Notes: generated from the letters alone by a model not told the origin. A DNA stretch of 39,279 nucleotides from Salinivenus sp. (GCA_018609755.1 JAHENZ010000088.1:1-39279); one strand, 5' to 3'. Counted from the first letter of the stretch, positions 24,879-34,508 are shown. Numbers and translations are program-made.

Positions 24879-26855
24879 CTACTCTTTTCCCTGATCGGGC
24901 TGCTTCAACTCTCGCAACCGGTCATTTACAGCCCCTCGCCGGCTGGGGTCAAGCGTCCAGACCGTCTGGTAGGCACTGATTGCCTCATCCGTCCGCCCGA
25001 GGAGTTCGTAGTTGTATGCAAGGCTGAAATATGCCCTCCAGGACTGCGGAAAGAGCTCCACGGCGAGCTGATTGTAGCGGAGCGCGTCGATCGGACGGTC
25101 CTTCGCTTCGAGTGTATCGGCCCGCGCCGTAAGGGCACTGGTGATCCAGCTATCGAGCTTAAAGCCCGAGGCCTGAGCGGCGCGGAGCCGCGTGGCGGCC
25201 TGCTCGAACCGACCAGCCCGGAGGTCCTCTGTTGGCAGGGTGAAACCGGGGTGAACCGGCATCAGTGTGTAGGTGGTGTCCTTCCAGACCAAGGCGAGTT
25301 CTTCCGAGCCAGAACGCCGCTCCAAGTACGCATCAGTGATGTCGGTTGCGAGCCGGGTGGAGGAACGTGGGTGTAGGTCCGACTCGATGAACGGGTGCAG
25401 GCCAGATTCCGGCCGTCCCCGATCGACGCGGACAAAAAATCCATCGCCGGTGTCGGTGACCCGCGCCCGATGAATGGGAGACAGACGGTACGTACCCGTA
25501 AACAATGCACGCTCTTCTTCGGTCAGTGAGATCGTTTCGCGGGGGGCCGGCTCGTGCTGCCGCACGGCAATCATCGCTGAGTCTGTGTCTGAGAAGTGCT
25601 GATCGGACGTCAGGGGCACCCGAATGTCGGGATTGAGGCGGGTGCGCGGGTCGTCCGGCAGGCCGGTTTGCCAGTAGCGATACGACACGTTGCCAACGAG
25701 TTTCGAATGGGGAAGAAGAAACGGCACCGTGTCGCCCCACATGTTTGGTGCAAAGCTCCCCGGCTCTCCCACGAAGAGGGTTTTCGTCCGCCGTTCCAGT
25801 TCCATCGCGAGCGTCCCGGCTGCCGAGAACGTCTTGCGACTGAGGAGCGTGTAGAGCGTGCCTCGGCAGTCAATCTTGGGATGGCTGCTGAAAAGATCGA
25901 CGAGCGGTTCGATCAGGTTGTGGTTGCCCCCACCGTTGTTACGTAGGTCGAGGGCGACTTTGTCGATTGGATGTGCGTCGGCAATTGCACGGAGGCTGTC
26001 GGCCAAGTGCGCAATGGTCCATTCCGGAGACTCGTTCTGGACACTGTTGAATTGTACGTAGAGCAGGTCGGTCGACTTGCGGTAGGAAAACCAGTAGTTG
26101 CGTTCTCGCGGATGAGCGTTCGCAGGAGACCATTTCCCCTTCACTGGCTCTTGCAGGGCCTTCTCGTAAAGCACGGTGGAGAGTGACCAGGCTCCACTGG
26201 GCTCAATAGCCCGAGTCACTTGGCGCCCGCTCGAAGTCTGCATCCGGACGGGAATCTCGCTGGCCTGTTCAACTACACCGATGGCTTGAAGCGGCTCCAC
26301 AAACGACATGATCCCCCATGGAGCGAGGGCCTTGGCGACCGAATCGGCAGACGTGTCCCCAATGGCCAACACTTCATTGCCGACGAGATTATCGTCCTTC
26401 GCATGGACGACGTAGTAACCATCGTCGAACGCAAAGATGCGCATCGGCAGAAGTCTCCAACTGATCGGTCTCTGGATGAATGGCAGGGTGGTATGCCCGG
26501 TACCCGGCGCTGGAAGATCCAGCAGACGCGCCACCGACAGGATGCGCTCCGCTCGGGTCTGCTCCGGCACCATACGCTTTAAAGAGTCGACCCGGCGGGC
26601 GAGCCGACGCAAGCCGTAGGCGTCTTCGACGTAGAGGAGCCGTTGTCGAAGAATCTGCGCGAGGGAGTCGAGGTCGGCCTGCCACTTGGCGGATGAAAGC
26701 TCTCTAGGGACCTCCTGATCGCCGATGATCTGCTCAGTGGAGGGGCTAAACTGACTATAAAGGAAGTGAAGGCCGTTGACGTGCCACCAGAGCCCGGCTG
26801 CCAGAAGAACGAGGAGAAGGGTGCCGCCAGCAATCTTGAGTGGGGTTCGAATCAT
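24879..26855 (-). CDS. S41-like peptidase with TPR-like C terminus
   Basis: A 658-residue protein, probably anchored to or exported across the inner membrane by one N-terminal helix (about residues 6-27). The middle resembles the S41 tail-specific protease core: VALDLRNNGGGN (about 301-311) and RKTFSAAGTLAMELE (about 340-354), in which the serine after TF is the expected nucleophile. No clear PDZ domain is visible. The C-terminal 120 residues form TPR-like helices (DALRYNQLAVELFPQSWRAY, AYNYELLGRTDEAISAYQTV). GGAGG lies 9 bases before the ATG at 26855. Substrate unknown. Confidence 0.75.
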   Translation of the reverse strand: MIRTPLKIAGGTLLLVLLAAGLWWHVNGLHFLYSQFSPSTEQIIGDQEVPRELSSAKWQADLDSLAQILRQRLLYVEDAYGLRRLARRVDSLKRMVPEQTRAERILSVARLLDLPAPGTGHTTLPFIQRPISWRLLPMRIFAFDDGYYVVHAKDDNLVGNEVLAIGDTSADSVAKALAPWGIMSFVEPLQAIGVVEQASEIPVRMQTSSGRQVTRAIEPSGAWSLSTVLYEKALQEPVKGKWSPANAHPRERNYWFSYRKSTDLLYVQFNSVQNESPEWTIAHLADSLRAIADAHPIDKVALDLRNNGGGNHNLIEPLVDLFSSHPKIDCRGTLYTLLSRKTFSAAGTLAMELERRTKTLFVGEPGSFAPNMWGDTVPFLLPHSKLVGNVSYRYWQTGLPDDPRTRLNPDIRVPLTSDQHFSDTDSAMIAVRQHEPAPRETISLTEEERALFTGTYRLSPIHRARVTDTGDGFFVRVDRGRPESGLHPFIESDLHPRSSTRLATDITDAYLERRSGSEELALVWKDTTYTLMPVHPGFTLPTEDLRAGRFEQAATRLRAAQASGFKLDSWITSALTARADTLEAKDRPIDALRYNQLAVELFPQSWRAYFSLAYNYELLGRTDEAISAYQTVWTLDPSRRGAVNDRLRELKQPDQGKE

Positions 26856-27097
26856 CGGGTCGTCCTCCAATCACATTGTAAGTTCTCTGGCACTGTGTCG
26901 TGCAGCATAGCGATCTAGCTCAGCCGAAATGTGCACAAAAAGGCCCGGCAGACTTTCCATGCTAGATCGACATCTGCTCGCGAAGTTACTAATTGCTGGC
27001 GTCGACACTCTCTACAGGCGAAGCCGAGGCCCCTTGGCCGACTTCGCCTGAAAACGGCTCACGCCCATTTTCAGCTGTACCGTAGGGTCTATTCTGT

Positions 27098-27583
27098 TCA
27101 GGGATCTACCCGACCCCTACAGGTCTCTGATGTTGCACTTCTGTTTTCCAGCGGCCCGTTTCCTAGAAGGAGGATAACCAAGCTCAGGATGGCCATCACG
27201 AGTGGCCAAGTCCAAAAGATAAATAACTCCAACACGGTGTTCACTCGAGGCAAATCCGTAAGTGTCACGCCCGATGACGGATCTGGAAAGATCAGACCGA
27301 ACAGTACTACAGCTGCTACAGCCGCTACATTCATGCTAGCGGATAAACACCAAAAGTTCGACCACGGGATCGGCGTGTTTCCTCGAAAGACCGCGCATCC
27401 ATAGCCGTAAAGGAGCCACCATCCTGTCAAAATCGCACCGCCGAGCAGAACACCACCGATCCGGGACCACCAGAAACTCATTGAGCTAGCAACAAGCGAG
27501 TACGCCATGAGGAGCCCAAAGAGACTTAGCGGAAGGCCGAGAATGGTGTTTACCCAAAAGACGATATAAACGAGAACACGCAC
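27098..27583 (-). CDS. four-helix membrane protein, unknown
   Basis: A 161-residue protein with four hydrophobic stretches (about residues 4-30, 40-62, 80-100, 118-143), tryptophan-rich between the first two (MSFWWSRIGGVLLGG). It starts with GTG. No family recognised. It lies alone between the S41-like gene and aroA on the same strand. The flanking gaps (26856-27097 and 27584-27838) show no gene or repeat. Confidence 0.5.
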   Translation of the reverse strand: MRVLVYIVFWVNTILGLPLSLFGLLMAYSLVASSMSFWWSRIGGVLLGGAILTGWWLLYGYGCAVFRGNTPIPWSNFWCLSASMNVAAVAAVVLFGLIFPDPSSGVTLTDLPRVNTVLELFIFWTWPLVMAILSLVILLLGNGPLENRSATSETCRGRVDP

Positions 27584-27838
27584 CCCGTACGGTGGAAAGC
27601 TGAAATTGCAAAACTCATTACTTACCTGCAGCGCCTGTATCGTATTGGTGCCGCCGCACAGCCGGACACGTCCGACAGCAGAGGTAGACCCGGCCAGCGT
27701 GCCGAGTCAAGCGCCTCCAGTCGGCCTCGCCAGGCCAAAGAACAATGCGCCCTCTACTCTCGATCCTCAACACCCTCTCTCCACAAGTCGGACGCACTTA
27801 ACCCGAGGCGCTCACACTCGGATAAGGGAGACAACTTT

Positions 27839-29128
27839 TTAGTGAGACGCCACCCGCTCCACCTCCGTCCAGAAGCCCGGGAACGACACCTTCGCACATT
27901 CTGCATCGTTGATGGTGGTCGAGCCGTGCGCCACGAGCCCGGCCACGCCCATCGCCATCGCAATCCGGTGATCGTCAAAACTGCGCACGGTGGTGCCCAA
28001 AAGGTTCGGACCATTTCCCTCAATGATGAGGCCGTCTTCGCGCTCCTGCACCTCCGCCCCGAGCGCATTGAGGTTCTCGGCCATCGCGTGGAGGCGGTCG
28101 GTCTCCTTCACCCGAAGCTCCTCCGCGTCGCGGATTTCGGTCGTCCCTTCCGCACAGGCCGCCGCCACGGCCAGCACCGGAATCTCGTCAATCAGGTTCG
28201 GGACGAGGCGACCGCCGACGTCTACGCCCGACAACGCCGCACTCCGCACCGTGATGTCGCCCACGGGCTCAGCCCCCTCAACGCGCTCATCTTCGACCGT
28301 GATGTCGGCGCCCATTCCGTCCAGCACCTCCAGCAGGGCCGTGCGGGACGGGTTGAGCCCCACGCTCTCCAGGTGCAGCTCGCTGTCTGGTACGAGAGAG
28401 GCGGCGACGATAAAGAAGGCCGCCCCCGAGAAGTCGCCCGGTACGGTCCACGACGTGGCCGGAATGGTGTGCCCCTGCTCCACTCGCAGGTGCCGGACCC
28501 CTCCCACCTCGTCCACCTTCAGCCCTAGCATCCGCTCGGTGTGGTCGCGCGAGGGAGTCGATTCAATCACGACCGTCTCGCCGGTCGCAAAAAGCCCGGC
28601 CAGCAGTACACACGACTTCACCTGGGCTGAGGCTACCGGTAGCCGATATTCAATGGGGTCGAGACCGGACTGTGTGCCGCGAATGCGGATCGGGGCGTGA
28701 CCGTCCTGCAACGAGACCCGTGCGCCCATCGCCTTCAACGGATCGGCGATACGCTCCATGGGCCGCTGGCGCAACGAGTCGTCCCCAGTGAGGACCGACC
28801 CAAACCGCTGCCCTGCCAGGATCCCGGACAGCAACCGCATCGTGGTGCCGGAATTCCCGCAGTCGAGCGGTTCGTCGGGCGGACGCAGCCCGCTGAGGCC
28901 TCGCCCCTCCACCTCCAGAACGCCCTCTTCATTCCGCTCCGCAGAAATGCCAAGGCCCCGGACGCAGTCGAGTGTCGACTGCGGATCGGCGGAATCCGGA
29001 AAGTTCTGGATTCGTGAGGTGCCCTCCCCGAGGGCTGACAGTAAGGCCGAACGGTGAGAAATGGACTTGTCGGCAGGAAGCGACACGGAGCCGCGGAGCG
29101 ACGAGGCCTGACGAACGGTCTGAATCAT
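27839..29128 (-). CDS. aroA: 3-phosphoshikimate 1-carboxyvinyltransferase (EPSP synthase)
   Basis: Sixth step of the shikimate pathway: transfers enolpyruvyl from PEP to shikimate-3-phosphate. The 429-residue protein has the N-terminal LPADKSISHRSALLSALGEG (about residues 17-36), LDCGNSGTTMRLLSGIL (about 87-103), and C-terminal RVKETDRLHAMAENL and DDHRIAMAMGVAGL, all substrate-contact motifs. Length is typical. The ATG at 29128 (MIQTVRQAS) precedes the family start; the 34-codon upstream extension is not conserved in character. No other aro genes are nearby. Confidence 0.96.
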   Translation of the reverse strand: MIQTVRQASSLRGSVSLPADKSISHRSALLSALGEGTSRIQNFPDSADPQSTLDCVRGLGISAERNEEGVLEVEGRGLSGLRPPDEPLDCGNSGTTMRLLSGILAGQRFGSVLTGDDSLRQRPMERIADPLKAMGARVSLQDGHAPIRIRGTQSGLDPIEYRLPVASAQVKSCVLLAGLFATGETVVIESTPSRDHTERMLGLKVDEVGGVRHLRVEQGHTIPATSWTVPGDFSGAAFFIVAASLVPDSELHLESVGLNPSRTALLEVLDGMGADITVEDERVEGAEPVGDITVRSAALSGVDVGGRLVPNLIDEIPVLAVAAACAEGTTEIRDAEELRVKETDRLHAMAENLNALGAEVQEREDGLIIEGNGPNLLGTTVRSFDDHRIAMAMGVAGLVAHGSTTINDAECAKVSFPGFWTEVERVASH

Positions 29129-29516
29129 GAGGGGGCGGGAGCAACGTGAAAGGACGTGTGACTTTCTATTGTACCAAAGAGCCGGTCCATCGTCCATCCT
29201 CCGAGGGGCAATTTCCACGGATCTATCCAAAGCCCCCTTCTAGCAAACGCCGACGATTGTGGCGTCACGTGACCGACGCTCGAAACCGCCAGAGTCGTTG
29301 TGCAAGGTCACTACCTTTATGTGAACGTGCCTGCGAAAAGAACCACTCGCTCGGGGACGTGACTGCTGTGGAGCCGATCCTCCATCCGATTCTGCGATCT
29401 GAGATGACTGAGGACCTCATGAGCGAGCCCGGTCAGCACACCGCCGACAGTCGGGAAGACTGTAATTGGTGGGACCTGGCCGACTCCATCCGTGTTCTGC
29501 CCCCAAGAGAAGACGG
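29129..29516. other. 388-base gap, no gene seen
   Basis: A plus-strand frame from 29146 runs into the antisense of the NnrS-like gene and has no protein-like character. No RNA gene or repeat identified. It presumably carries the aroA promoter and the 3' end of the NnrS-like transcript. Confidence 0.4.
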
Positions 29517-30722
29517 TTACTCGTCGCCGGGAAACTCAAGGTCGGGGACATCCTCTGCCGACACGTCGGGCTCCGGCTGCGTCGCGGCACGTCCGTCCAG
29601 CCCCGGGGCCGGGGCATGGGCCGACTGGTTTTCGGATCCGTCGGCGTCGGATCGAAGGACGCTGAACACGGTAGTCCCTAGAAAAAGCAAAACGGCGATT
29701 GCATTGCCCCATCCGCCCCACGTGCGGAGCACCTCCACGTACGCAAGGTCTCCAACCACCCGCAGCAGAAGCGCCCCGTGCAGCAGAACCACGTGGACGT
29801 AGAAGAATGGCCGATACGGAATAGAGATACCGAGCACCGATGGAAAAATGACCGGCGCATGCCCGAAGATCATGCTGAAAACGAATCCGACAAACACGGC
29901 GTGCAGCGTGGCGTCATAGACAAATCCCGCGCCCGTATTTCCGAAATAGAGAGCGAGTCCGCCCCCAAAGAGGAGCCACCCATAGCCTGCGAGTAGACAG
30001 ACGGCGATAAAACGCGTGAGGCCCTCCGCCCGCACCGTACGCCGGGCCATGTCGTAGACCCCGAGCCAAAGCGCCACAGCGGCCAATCCTGCTCCCATCA
30101 CCCGAAACCCAAGATCCGGTGCTTCAACCGACAACAGGATCCCGGCTCCAAGCAGGCCCACGAGCGACAGGAACAGCGTCTCGGTCCAGGATGCGTGAAA
30201 CAGCATCCGACTGAGCTCCAGGCGTTCTCCGGCAATCGTAAACACCAGAAAACCGATCCACCACGGCACCAGGGCGTGGACGGGCCACCCACCCAGCCAA
30301 AGCACGTTTCCTCCCATCCAGGCCAGGGCCCCGCCCGTCATGACGATAGCGAAGGGAACGTCCTGAATTGACAGGACGACGCCGAAGATCGCCACGAGGC
30401 CGACGCTTCCAATCGTAATCAGCCCCGGGCCGAAGAGTCCGCCAATCCCCAAAAGCGTCATAATCCCACCGATCCCCGTCGCGGCGGGCGCCAGAAACGC
30501 CCACGTCCGGTCCAGCGCCACGGCCCGCTCTAGACTAATGAGAGTCCCGAGAAAGCCGCAAACCATCAGCGGACCGTGGGCGGCAGGTAGGTTCACCTGC
30601 AAGAGGGGCCCGGCCCACCCGAGGCGGAGGAGTCCGGCCCAGAGGCCGCCGAGCAAGGCAAGCATGCCCGTCGCCATGAGAACGAAGCGGAGAACGGTGT
30701 TGTGTCGGAGTATCGAGACCAT
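29517..30722 (-). CDS. NnrS-like multi-pass membrane protein
   Basis: A 401-residue protein with about 11-12 hydrophobic helices and an acidic C-terminal tail (about residues 360-401). Conserved-looking histidines lie within or beside helices: NLPAAHGPLMVCGFLGTLIS (about residues 45-64) and ATLHAVFVGFVFSMIFGHAP (about 270-290). The layout resembles NnrS and distant heme-copper oxidase subunit I relatives, which bind heme or copper and relieve nitric oxide stress. The position beside nirK supports an NO-linked role. ATG at 30722 starts just before the first helix. The exact family is uncertain. Confidence 0.6.
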   Translation of the reverse strand: MVSILRHNTVLRFVLMATGMLALLGGLWAGLLRLGWAGPLLQVNLPAAHGPLMVCGFLGTLISLERAVALDRTWAFLAPAATGIGGIMTLLGIGGLFGPGLITIGSVGLVAIFGVVLSIQDVPFAIVMTGGALAWMGGNVLWLGGWPVHALVPWWIGFLVFTIAGERLELSRMLFHASWTETLFLSLVGLLGAGILLSVEAPDLGFRVMGAGLAAVALWLGVYDMARRTVRAEGLTRFIAVCLLAGYGWLLFGGGLALYFGNTGAGFVYDATLHAVFVGFVFSMIFGHAPVIFPSVLGISIPYRPFFYVHVVLLHGALLLRVVGDLAYVEVLRTWGGWGNAIAVLLFLGTTVFSVLRSDADGSENQSAHAPAPGLDGRAATQPEPDVSAEDVPDLEFPGDE

Positions 30723-30875
30723 TGAAGGGGGAATGTCAGAATGAACGACCGGCCCTTTTTTCAAACCGACGGGTAGTACGTGTAAACCTGAACTTCATCG
30801 ACCGTTCGGGCACTGCACCGAACCTCATCGCGATTCCCTGATAATTTACGTGCTATATGACTAATTAAACTATCA

Positions 30876-31253
30876 ATGGAAATCCGTCTGTACGATTTTT
30901 CCCCTCAAGGCTGCGAACTGGCCCCTCGCCTGTCCCCCCGGCCGACGCGTTCTGTCCCGATTGCTTTCCAATCGGAGGCGGAGGATCTCCAGTTGCGAAT
31001 TGAAAATGACGGGGTCGGGTTTGAAGCGGAAAATCCCGAGGCTAGAGGAATGGGCCTCCGGACCATGCAATACCGGGCACGCCTCATCGGCGGAACGCTC
31101 GAAATCGACAGCCGTCCAGGCGAGGGAACGTCCGTAACCTTCACGCTGCCACGTCCCTCCCCGTCAACGAAATCGGCAGAGGAGACCTCCCCTCCCCCCA
31201 ACGGCACATTGTCCGAATCCAAGAACGGTGCGGACCCGCAACCGAATGACTGA
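30876..31253 (+). pseudogene. histidine kinase ATPase-domain remnant
   Basis: A 125-codon frame whose middle is the last part of a NarX/LuxR-group sensor kinase ATPase domain: LQLRIENDGVGFE (G1 box) then MGLRTMQYRARLIGGTLEI (G2 box) and SRPGEGTSVTFTLP. The N box, dimerisation histidine and sensor part are absent, and the first 30 codons look unrelated. An in-frame stop lies 21 bases upstream of the ATG. It looks like a decayed kinase beside nirK, perhaps once sensing nitrite or nitrate. A short expressed protein cannot be excluded. Confidence 0.6.
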
Positions 31254-31392
31254 AGCTCCCTCGTCAAGAGAAAAACAGCGGGACATTCTCCTTCCGCATT
31301 TCTAAATCTTGCACCTCCGCTCTGCCTTCGTCAGTCCTCCCTTCTGTGTAGGGCCGTGCCCCACCCGTCCCCCAAAGAGTCCCCACACCCTT

Positions 31393-31512
31393 AATAGAAT
31401 ATTTCGTACCTTCCTGTACGCTTTTCCCGGACGCTCGGAGTGGACCCCTTTGGATCTGACCCGTAGAAGCTACCGCGACAATAAATCGGAGTCATAGGTA
31501 CGAAATTCTATT
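31393..31512. repeat. inverted repeat bracketing 86 bp upstream of nirK
   Basis: Left arm 31393-31410 AATAGAATATTTCGTACC; right arm 31497-31512 GGTACGAAATTCTATT, the reverse complement of the left arm apart from two extra bases (AT) in the left. The arms enclose 86 bases and the right arm ends 41 bases before the nirK start. Possible readings: an invertible promoter segment, paired operator sites, or a small mobile element. No target-site duplication is visible at the ends. Confidence 0.75.
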
Positions 31513-31552
31513 CCGACCGACTCGCGTTTTGCTCATCCATCTCTCCTGACCC

Positions 31553-32680
31553 ATGTTTGGATCTTCACAGAAGCCCAACGCAGAACCGTCCTCCGATGAG
31601 GCCAAAGACTCTCCCTCTCGCCGTTCATTTTTGAAGGGATTTGGCACCGCCGCGGCCGCTGGCGGCCTCATCAGTTCCCCCGGTCTCTCCGTGCTCGACG
31701 CGGAAGCAAAGGATACGACCGCAATGGAGACCAGTCTTTCCCGCGCCCCCGACCCTCAGGTGGCCGCCGACCCGACGGACCTTCCCCCGCCGGTCGATTG
31801 GTCTTCGCCCCGCACACACGACATCTCGCTGAAATGCGAGGAAGTGACCGCCGAAATTGAACCGGGCGTCGAATTCTCCTACATGACGTTCGGCGGGCAG
31901 GTCCCCGGCCCCATGATCCGGGTGCGGCGCGGCGACACGATTGAGTTTACACTGGAGAACGTTTCGGCCAGCGTCAAGCCGCACAACATCGACTTCCACG
32001 CGGTCTACGGCACGGGCGGTGGCGCCGAGGCGACGATGGCCCCGCCGGGACAGTCGCAGTCGATCTCTTTCCGGGCCGAGTACCCGGGCGCCTACATTTA
32101 CCACTGCGCCGTGCCCAACCTCGACTATCACATTTCCTCCGGCATGTTCGGTCTGATTTTCGTAGAGCCGGAGGAAGGTCTCCCGCCGGTCGACCGCGAG
32201 TTTTACCTCGGCCAGCAGGAGGTGTACACCGACAAGCCGACCGGAGAAAAGGGATCCCACGGCTTTGACTTCGAAGCGATGAAGCGCGAGGACCCGACCT
32301 ACGTCCTCCTCAACGGCCAGAAGCACGCCCTCACGAAGAATGCGTTCGGGCCGATGACGGCGGCGGTCGACGAAACCGCCCGCGTCTTCTTCGTCAACGG
32401 CGGGCCCAACCTCACGAGCAGCTTCCACCCCATCGGCAACGTGTGGACGAAAGCGTGGCGTGAGGGCGCCATTGCGAGTGAGCCGGAGCGTCAAGTGCAA
32501 ACCATGACGGTCGCCCCCGGCAGCTGCGGCATCTTTGAGATGGACTTCCCAGTCCCCGAGACGGTTAAGATCGTCGATCACGCCCTCTCTCGCGTCGCCC
32601 GCAAGGGCTTCCTCGGCGAAATCAAGATCGAGGGCGAAGCGCAGCCGGACATCTTCGATCCTGATCCGGGGACCACGTAA
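31553..32680 (+). CDS. nirK: copper nitrite reductase, AniA-like (class II)
   Basis: Reduces nitrite to nitric oxide in the periplasm. The 375-residue protein begins with a twin-arginine signal (RRSFLKGF, residues 23-30). It has two cupredoxin domains with all copper ligands: type 1 H144, C185, H193, M198; type 2 H149, H184 and H343; catalytic D147 (PHNIDFHA) and H292 (SSFHPIG). The segment GGPNLTSSFHPIGNVW closely resembles Neisseria AniA rather than the Alcaligenes type. An azurin gene follows 43 bases later. An inverted repeat lies just upstream. No NO reductase is adjacent. Confidence 0.96.
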   Translation: MFGSSQKPNAEPSSDEAKDSPSRRSFLKGFGTAAAAGGLISSPGLSVLDAEAKDTTAMETSLSRAPDPQVAADPTDLPPPVDWSSPRTHDISLKCEEVTAEIEPGVEFSYMTFGGQVPGPMIRVRRGDTIEFTLENVSASVKPHNIDFHAVYGTGGGAEATMAPPGQSQSISFRAEYPGAYIYHCAVPNLDYHISSGMFGLIFVEPEEGLPPVDREFYLGQQEVYTDKPTGEKGSHGFDFEAMKREDPTYVLLNGQKHALTKNAFGPMTAAVDETARVFFVNGGPNLTSSFHPIGNVWTKAWREGAIASEPERQVQTMTVAPGSCGIFEMDFPVPETVKIVDHALSRVARKGFLGEIKIEGEAQPDIFDPDPGTT

Positions 32681-32723
32681 CGACTGGTTCATTCTTCATT
32701 TTCCGGACCAACCAATAGACGCC

Positions 32724-33197
32724 ATGCACATTCGACTGACCTCTGCGGTTGCAATTCTACTCGCCATGGGACTCGCCGGGGCTCTGTCAGTCCAGGCTGC
32801 CGAGCCCGCCCCTCCGCCCACAAAGGTGATCCTCGAACCCAAGGGGAACCAGATGCAGTTTGCAACGACGGAATTTACCGTCGAGCCGGGCCAAAAGGTG
32901 CGGCTCGTGTTTGAGAACACCGCCGATAGTCCCGCGATGATTCACAATGTCGTTCTGCTCACCACCAGCGACGAGGACGTCGCTCAAACGGTGGGACAGG
33001 CCGGAACCAATGCCGGTGCGAGTGCCGACTACATTCCGGACCACGAGGCTGTGCTGGCGGCGACGGAGATCGCCGAGCCCGGCGAAACCGTCGAGGTCAC
33101 CTTTACGGCCCCGGAAGAGCCCGGTGCATACACCTACCTCTGCACGTATCCGGGCCATTGGGCGACCATGAAGGGCACGATGCGCGTCGAAAACTGA
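32724..33197 (+). CDS. azurin-like cupredoxin
   Basis: Small periplasmic blue copper protein, the likely electron donor to NirK. The 157-residue precursor has a signal peptide (about residues 1-25, ending SVQAA) and a type 1 copper site: H74 in AMIHNVVLL, then C140, H145 and M149 in CTYPGHWATMKGTM, the azurin spacing. The ATG at 32724 is chosen; the open frame further upstream overlaps nirK. The 43-base gap to nirK suggests one transcript. Confidence 0.93.
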   Translation: MHIRLTSAVAILLAMGLAGALSVQAAEPAPPPTKVILEPKGNQMQFATTEFTVEPGQKVRLVFENTADSPAMIHNVVLLTTSDEDVAQTVGQAGTNAGASADYIPDHEAVLAATEIAEPGETVEVTFTAPEEPGAYTYLCTYPGHWATMKGTMRVEN

Positions 33198-33224
33198 CGT
33201 CCCGTACGCCTCCACCCGGAACAG

Positions 33225-33260
33225 AACGGCCGGCCGACGCACCCCGTTGGTCGGCCGTTT
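33225..33260. terminator. hairpin between convergent genes
   Basis: GGCCGAC (33232-33238) pairs with GTCGGCC (33250-33256) around an 11-base loop, with extra pairing outside (AACGGCC against GGCCGTT). It lies between the azurin stop and the stop of the convergent membrane protein, and is followed by GTTTCTAT on the plus strand. Probably a bidirectional terminator. Confidence 0.6.
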
Positions 33261-34508
33261 CTATGGGGGTGCGGGTCGACCGGACGGCTCTCTCGCCCGA
33301 ATCCCTCCCGCGGCGAGGAGCCCCACCGCTACGAGAAGCGGAAGCACAGCAGTCCACAGTGCGAGTTTCTGCGCGAGCTCGCCCCCCGGCCAGACCAGCA
33401 TAACGAGTGACCCGAGCACGAGTCCCACCGCTCCGTAGAACGCGGCGAGCCCCCAAACCGACGCCCCTCGCCACACAGTCCGAGCTCCGGCCGCCAGTCC
33501 CATGGACACAAAGCCGAGCAGCATCAGGTGCAGGTAGAGAATCCGAAGGTCGGCATGGTCGCCCGGCCATAGCACGGGAACGAACGCCACCGCGAGCTGG
33601 CCGGCGGCCTTGAGGGCAAGGGCAAACAGGGGAAGTCCCCATATCCAGACGTACGTCTCCGCCTGCACGCGGCGATACAGGCGACCGACAAACAGCAGCA
33701 GACCGAGTCCCACGAGCCCCGCCCCCAGGCGCCCCGCGAGCTCAATCCCGTCCGACAGGTACGCCGAGGGCAGCGCCAGGACAAAAGACCCGAACACTCC
33801 ACACGTGACGAACAAAAGCGGCCATTTCCAGCCGCGGGTCTGCCCCTCTCCGAGGACGCCAACCATCACCCCGAGAACGCCCAGAACAAACCATCCCTCC
33901 GAAAAGAGATCCAGGTAGAAGTGGATTGCGGCGGTGGTCCAAATCGAGCCATACACGTCGAGGCCGTGCAGGACGCCGACGCCCCACGCGCCCAGCGTCG
34001 AGACGGTGAGAATTGCCAATGCCACGTCCCAGATTCGGAGCGGTCCCCTGCGGGCACGTCCCCAGGTCCCCACGGCGTACAGCGCCACGAAGGCATACCA
34101 GCACAGGATGGTTAGGCCCGACGCCGCCGCGGCAATCGGCATCCGCACCGGCCCCATCTGAACCGGGGTGTAGCCGTAAAGCAGAAATAACGGGTAGCAC
34201 AACACCGCCGCCGCAAACGTCGTCCCCACGACAATCCGAAAGAATCGACCGTAGGGCTTCGTTACCTCGGACGGCACCAGCGCCCAAATGAGTCCCATCA
34301 GGGCCGGGGTGGCCCACCCCATGTACATCAGGTGTGAGTGGGCGTGACGAACGTTGCCAAGGCTCAGTGCCTCAACGCCTCCGTACGCCACTTTGAAGCG
34401 AAAAAGTGCTCCCGTGGCTCCCGCCACGCAAAAGAGCACGAGGCTGCCCCACCAGATCCAGCGACCGGGCCGGGGCTCCTCTCTCTGAACCGGAAACGGG
34501 TGGATCAT
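33261..34508 (-). CDS. 12-helix heme-copper-like membrane protein
   Basis: A 415-residue protein with about 12 transmembrane helices. Histidines lie in helices in a pattern reminiscent of cytochrome oxidase/NO reductase subunit I: LGNVRHAHSHLMYMGWATPA (about residues 50-69), VLHGLDVYG with AIHFYLDLFSEGWFVLGVLG (about 190-222), and LYLHLMLLGFVSMGL (about 330-344). It is shorter than true subunit I (normally 450 or more residues), and I cannot confirm the full ligand set. It converges on the nirK-azurin pair. A heme-containing NO- or nitrite-related role is inference. Confidence 0.6.
   Translation of the reverse strand: MIHPFPVQREEPRPGRWIWWGSLVLFCVAGATGALFRFKVAYGGVEALSLGNVRHAHSHLMYMGWATPALMGLIWALVPSEVTKPYGRFFRIVVGTTFAAAVLCYPLFLLYGYTPVQMGPVRMPIAAAASGLTILCWYAFVALYAVGTWGRARRGPLRIWDVALAILTVSTLGAWGVGVLHGLDVYGSIWTTAAIHFYLDLFSEGWFVLGVLGVMVGVLGEGQTRGWKWPLLFVTCGVFGSFVLALPSAYLSDGIELAGRLGAGLVGLGLLLFVGRLYRRVQAETYVWIWGLPLFALALKAAGQLAVAFVPVLWPGDHADLRILYLHLMLLGFVSMGLAAGARTVWRGASVWGLAAFYGAVGLVLGSLVMLVWPGGELAQKLALWTAVLPLLVAVGLLAAGGIRAREPSGRPAPP

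Noticed and set aside
31393-31512. Reading the nirK-upstream inverted repeat as a second copy of the TA-flanked MITE
   Set aside because: Its ends differ from the 11-bp ends in the DUF2249 gene and the flanks show no matching target duplication.
31625-32692. 355-codon minus-strand frame antisense to nirK
   Set aside because: NirK on the plus strand has every copper ligand; the antisense frame is a shadow.
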